The translations under genes and the position numbers were made by a program. Of a DNA stretch of 8,717 nucleotides, positions 6,185-8,717 are shown piece after piece (position 1 is the stretch's first letter; every line of letters starts with the position of its first letter). This DNA comes from Planctomycetaceae bacterium (GTDB taxonomy: Bacteria; Planctomycetota; Planctomycetia; Planctomycetales; Planctomycetaceae), in the NCBI GenBank assembly GCA_003503535.1, contig DOCI01000196.1, forward strand, positions 21,797 through 30,513. The letters are read 5' to 3'. The notes under the pieces are model-generated. The model was not told the origin of the DNA and made no database searches. It saw only the letters and a program-made list of their open reading frames with translations.

Positions 6185-6403
6185 TAAGTTCTCCAGCAGG
6201 TCTCTCTGCAGACTTCACTCTATTAGAACCATTTCAGTACTATGAAGCGACACAATAGCTCTCTCATACACCGAATTTCAATCGTTAAGCCATTGCACAA
6301 GAGAATTTCGGCTCGATACTAGTAGTACAATCGGACCATCTGTTATTGTGTTCACACAACTACAGGTCCTATCTTACGTCTCTATCCAGATTTCAGGTTG
6401 GCA
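6185..6403. promoter_or_regulatory. divergent intergenic region between fatty-acid cluster and lipoprotein gene
   Basis: The 219 bases separate oppositely read genes, so both promoters should lie here. On the plus strand TACAAT (6326-6331) is a good -10-like hexamer but has no good -35, and TTGCAC at 6293-6298 is at the wrong distance from it. On the minus strand TCTAAT (6227-6222) is -10-like, also without a good -35. No operator-like palindrome stands out. Confidence 0.35.
6191..6194 (-). promoter_or_regulatory. ribosome-binding site supporting a GTG start
   Basis: The minus strand reads CTGGAG with the GGAG core six bases before GTG at 6184. This fixes the start of the first dehydratase. 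Confidence 0.55.
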
Positions 6404-7630
6404 ATGAGAATGTTCATACAACAATCTTTCTTAAATTCGGTTCAAAAAGTTACCCCCTTGATTCTCTTCGGGATAATCAGTGGATTACTGGTGCTACCAG
6501 TTGGTTGTGGCGGTGGTGGGGATGAGGGGATCTCATCTGCACCGGCCCCGCCTGCTCCCCCAAAACCAGCCTCAGCGGTCGCACCACCTGCTCCTGCGAT
6601 TGGTCGGGAAGGAAACCCGGCACAGAACAATAAAGTGACAAACAAACCAGTCGAACTCGATGTTTCCGAAGAAGACCAATCCAATCTCTTCGTCGCAAAC
6701 ACTTCCGGAAATTTTATGCAATTAGATGGATCTCTATCCAATCAAAAAAACGATCAGCGAAATCAACTCGCCTTTGCAAATCCTCCTGGAGTCACAGGAA
6801 ACCACTTCACAATTGCTGCCCAGCCACAAAACGCGGTATCGGGACAAAGAGGAGCTTTTAACTTACCGCCCAATTTTAAAGAACTCCCCGAATTCGGTTA
6901 TGATGCAACCGGCTGGCCCTTACGAATTCAATGTAATGTTGATCAATCCGTTATGGCTTACATACCCGAGGGGGTCTTTATCCAGGGAAAAAATGGAGCT
7001 GATCCGAAAGTCGCTCCTGAACATCCGGCCTTTGTTTCCGCTTACTATATGGATATCCATGAAGTGACAAATGAAAACTTCAGTAAGTTTCGGGAGTACC
7101 TGTCAGGAATAGGAGAGCGGTCACCACAGAGTGCATTGAGCGAAGGGAGCGGGCCGACGATGCCAGTCTCCGGAGTCCTCTGGCGAGATGCCAGTGCTTA
7201 TCTTGAATTTACAGGAAAGCAATTGCCCACGGAATCCGAGTGGGAAAAAGCGGCACGCGGAGCAGGCGGATTCGATCATCCCTGGGGATTCGGCCGAGCC
7301 GCTTGGCAGAAGCCGCGAGAACTCATGCAAATTTCAACGCCAATGACATACCCTGCCGACAAAAGCCCCTATGGCGTTTTCGATATGGCGGGAAATGTTA
7401 AAGAGTGGTGTGCAGACTGGTACGCTCCCAATGCCTACCAACTCGCACTTTCCACTGATGGTTCTGTCCCCCGAAACTGGGAAGGTCCAAAATCTTCTGA
7501 ACCCAAGTCGACACACGTTGTCAAAGGGAATGGAGAGAACTGGACCTTGTGGCATCGTGAAGGCGCCAGTATGACAGATCGAGATCCACAAGTTGGCTTC
7601 CGCGGTGTATTACGGTTGCCTCGTCAGTAA
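6404..7630 (+). CDS. lipoprotein with proline-rich linker and non-catalytic FGE-sulfatase fold
   Basis: The protein has 408 residues from the ATG at 6404, chosen because AGG lies six bases upstream; a TTG two codons earlier is possible. Residues about 14-34 are hydrophobic and end in LLVLPVGC, giving a probable lipidation Cys35 followed by GGGGDEG. The Pro at -3 is unusual for a lipobox. Residues 45-66 are Pro/Ala-rich, then a low-complexity Asn/Gln-rich spacer runs to about 150. The C-terminal domain (about 180-408) has formylglycine-generating-enzyme signatures: MDIHEVTNENFSKF, GKQLPTESEWEKAARG, YGVFDMAGNVKEWCADWY and VGFRGVLRL. The usual RGGSW segment is replaced by VKGNGENW, and the paired active-site cysteines near the C-terminus are absent. 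Catalytic formylglycine formation is therefore unlikely, and a ligand-binding or structural role at the envelope is more probable. It is divergent from the fatty-acid cluster, with no evidence of a shared function. Confidence 0.87.
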   Translation: MRMFIQQSFLNSVQKVTPLILFGIISGLLVLPVGCGGGGDEGISSAPAPPAPPKPASAVAPPAPAIGREGNPAQNNKVTNKPVELDVSEEDQSNLFVANTSGNFMQLDGSLSNQKNDQRNQLAFANPPGVTGNHFTIAAQPQNAVSGQRGAFNLPPNFKELPEFGYDATGWPLRIQCNVDQSVMAYIPEGVFIQGKNGADPKVAPEHPAFVSAYYMDIHEVTNENFSKFREYLSGIGERSPQSALSEGSGPTMPVSGVLWRDASAYLEFTGKQLPTESEWEKAARGAGGFDHPWGFGRAAWQKPRELMQISTPMTYPADKSPYGVFDMAGNVKEWCADWYAPNAYQLALSTDGSVPRNWEGPKSSEPKSTHVVKGNGENWTLWHREGASMTDRDPQVGFRGVLRLPRQ

Positions 7631-7644
7631 TCTCCTGATGAATT

Positions 7645-7661
7645 TGCCAGCATTATTGGCA
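7645..7661 (+). terminator. weak hairpin after the lipoprotein gene
   Basis: TGCCA and TGGCA pair in a five-base stem with a seven-base loop, 14 bases past the stop codon, and are followed by TTTCC. The position suits a terminator, but the stem is short and the T-run poor. Confidence 0.25.
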
Positions 7662-7809
7662 TTTCCAGTTTGTAACTTTCCAACAATTGGCCCTCGATGA
7701 ATTGATTTCTCCAGATGAGAGAAACTTCATGGTCGAATTGCCAACTTTTGTGATTTCCAACATTAAAATTCCGTTGCGAAGTCTTTTCTTATTGACGTGA
7801 GCCTGCTGC

Positions 7810-8717
7810 ATGCCTGCCGATCCTCAACGACAATTTGCAATCGAGATTGTCAATCGACTGGTCGAGGAAGGCTATGAAGCTTACTGGGCTGGTGGCTGCG
7901 TACGGGATTTTTTGCTGGGAGATAAACCGAAAGATTATGATGTTGCGACGAATGCCCTCCCGCTGGATATTCGCCGCATTTTCGGTCAACGAAAGACTTT
8001 GGCTGTCGGGGAAAGCTTTGGAGTGATCGTCGTTCTAGGGCCATCAAAAGAAGCTGGTATGATTGAAGTGGCGACGTTTCGCTCAGATGGAAACTATCTG
8101 GATGGACGGCACCCCGAATCTATTGAATTTTGCTCTGCACAGGAAGATGCAAAACGTCGCGATTACACAATTAATGGTATGTTTTTTGATCCTCGAAATA
8201 ATCAGGTTCTCGACTATGTTGGGGGTCAGGAAGATTTGAAAGCTGGCCGAATTCGTGCGATTGGTAATCCTGTCGAGCGGATGACCGAAGATAAACTCCG
8301 CATGCTGCGCGCAGTTCGCTTCACTGCTCGGTTTGGATTTGATCTGGATGAGCAGACCGCTCAGGGAATTCGCAGGATGGCTTCCGAAATCGAAGTCGTG
8401 AGCCGAGAACGAATTTCTCAGGAACTTCGCCTCATCCTGGCTCATCCCAATCGAATGCTTGCAGTGCAATTGCTGGAATCCTTGCAGTTGCTGTTTCCAA
8501 TATTTCCGGTGCTCGAAAGCCTCTGGAAACCTGAAGTCGCTGAAGTCATCCATCAAATGCTTCTGGCTCAGCAATCAGACTCCTTTGAACTGGCTATGGC
8601 AATTCTCTTGAGTGTCGTCATCGAGAATGAAACTAATTCAGAAGCGGTTCTCAATCAGTTTTGCCGAGATTTGAAACTTTCCAATTCAGAAATCGAAACG
8701 ATCCACTGGCTACTGAT
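7810..8717 (+). CDS. cca: CCA tRNA nucleotidyltransferase / poly(A) polymerase family (C-terminus cut by window edge)
   Basis: 302 complete codons are present before the right edge. The family adds or repairs the 3' CCA of tRNAs using CTP and ATP; some members polyadenylate RNA. The class II nucleotidyltransferase head is clear: GGCVRD at 28-33, the metal-binding DYD at 42-44 and the RRDYTINGM motif at 116-124. The ERMTEDKLRMLRAVRFTARFGF helix region at about 157-177 starts the RNA-binding neck domain. Family members usually have about 400-450 residues, so roughly a quarter to a third is outside the window. The ATG at 7810 is supported by a TGA in frame 12 bases upstream (7798); only a weak GTGAG precedes it. 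It follows the lipoprotein gene by 179 bases on the same strand. CCA-adding versus poly(A) activity cannot be separated from motifs visible here. Confidence 0.93.
   Translation, partial: MPADPQRQFAIEIVNRLVEEGYEAYWAGGCVRDFLLGDKPKDYDVATNALPLDIRRIFGQRKTLAVGESFGVIVVLGPSKEAGMIEVATFRSDGNYLDGRHPESIEFCSAQEDAKRRDYTINGMFFDPRNNQVLDYVGGQEDLKAGRIRAIGNPVERMTEDKLRMLRAVRFTARFGFDLDEQTAQGIRRMASEIEVVSRERISQELRLILAHPNRMLAVQLLESLQLLFPIFPVLESLWKPEVAEVIHQMLLAQQSDSFELAMAILLSVVIENETNSEAVLNQFCRDLKLSNSEIETIHWLL

Noticed and set aside
6442..6741. 99-codon minus-strand frame with Gly/Ala-rich stretch
   Set aside because: The Gly/Ala run is just the reverse complement of the lipoprotein's Pro/Ala linker.
8083..8574. 163-codon open frame on the minus strand
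   Set aside because: It is antisense to the strongly conserved CCA nucleotidyltransferase frame, and its product has no recognisable features. It is a codon-bias shadow.
1..8717. CRISPR array, insertion sequence, tRNA or rRNA gene, phage or defence genes
   Set aside because: No regularly spaced repeats, transposase motifs, terminal repeats, cloverleaf or rRNA-like stretches were seen. All substantial frames are metabolic, signalling, envelope or tRNA-processing genes.

Overview
This window most likely comes from a planctomycete (Planctomycetota, Planctomycetaceae-like). The inference rests on moderate GC, loosely spaced same-strand genes, an FGE-sulfatase-fold lipoprotein, an FHA protein, and a divergent fatty-acid module with long N-terminal-conserved FabZ-type dehydratases. 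The genus cannot be fixed from the sequence alone.

Layout. Positions 1-6184 are read on the minus strand. In transcription order they hold: a FabZ-like dehydratase (6184-5693), a FabG-like ketoreductase (5556-4801), an unusually long acyl carrier protein (4464-4075), a second FabZ-like dehydratase (3923-3408), a FabF-like ketosynthase (3178-1877), a membrane-anchored alpha/beta hydrolase (1648-632), and an FHA-domain protein cut by the window edge (466-1). Positions 6404-8717 are read on the plus strand. They hold a proline-rich lipoprotein with a non-catalytic formylglycine-generating-enzyme fold, then a CCA tRNA nucleotidyltransferase cut by the right edge. The 6185-6403 gap is the divergent promoter region.

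How the genes work together. Ketosynthase, ketoreductase, two dehydratases and their own carrier protein form most of a type II fatty-acid elongation cycle. No enoyl reductase, malonyl transferase or priming KASIII is present in the window. The carrier protein is 129 residues rather than about 78. Around its phosphopantetheine serine it has the ESIDFLDIVF...IKIP signature that I recall from AcpXL, the carrier for very-long-chain acyl groups of rhizobial lipid A. I infer a dedicated synthase for a special acyl chain (very long, hydroxylated or unsaturated) rather than the housekeeping pathway. The product is unknown.

Structure between genes. The five gaps within and just after the module are 136, 336, 151, 229 and 228 bases. 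The first four contain inverted repeats that could fold in the transcript, and the last contains a short palindrome. The strongest is a 54-base imperfect hairpin just after the ACP gene. A good sigma70-like promoter candidate lies just before fabF. This suggests the genes are set to different expression levels rather than read as one uniform operon.
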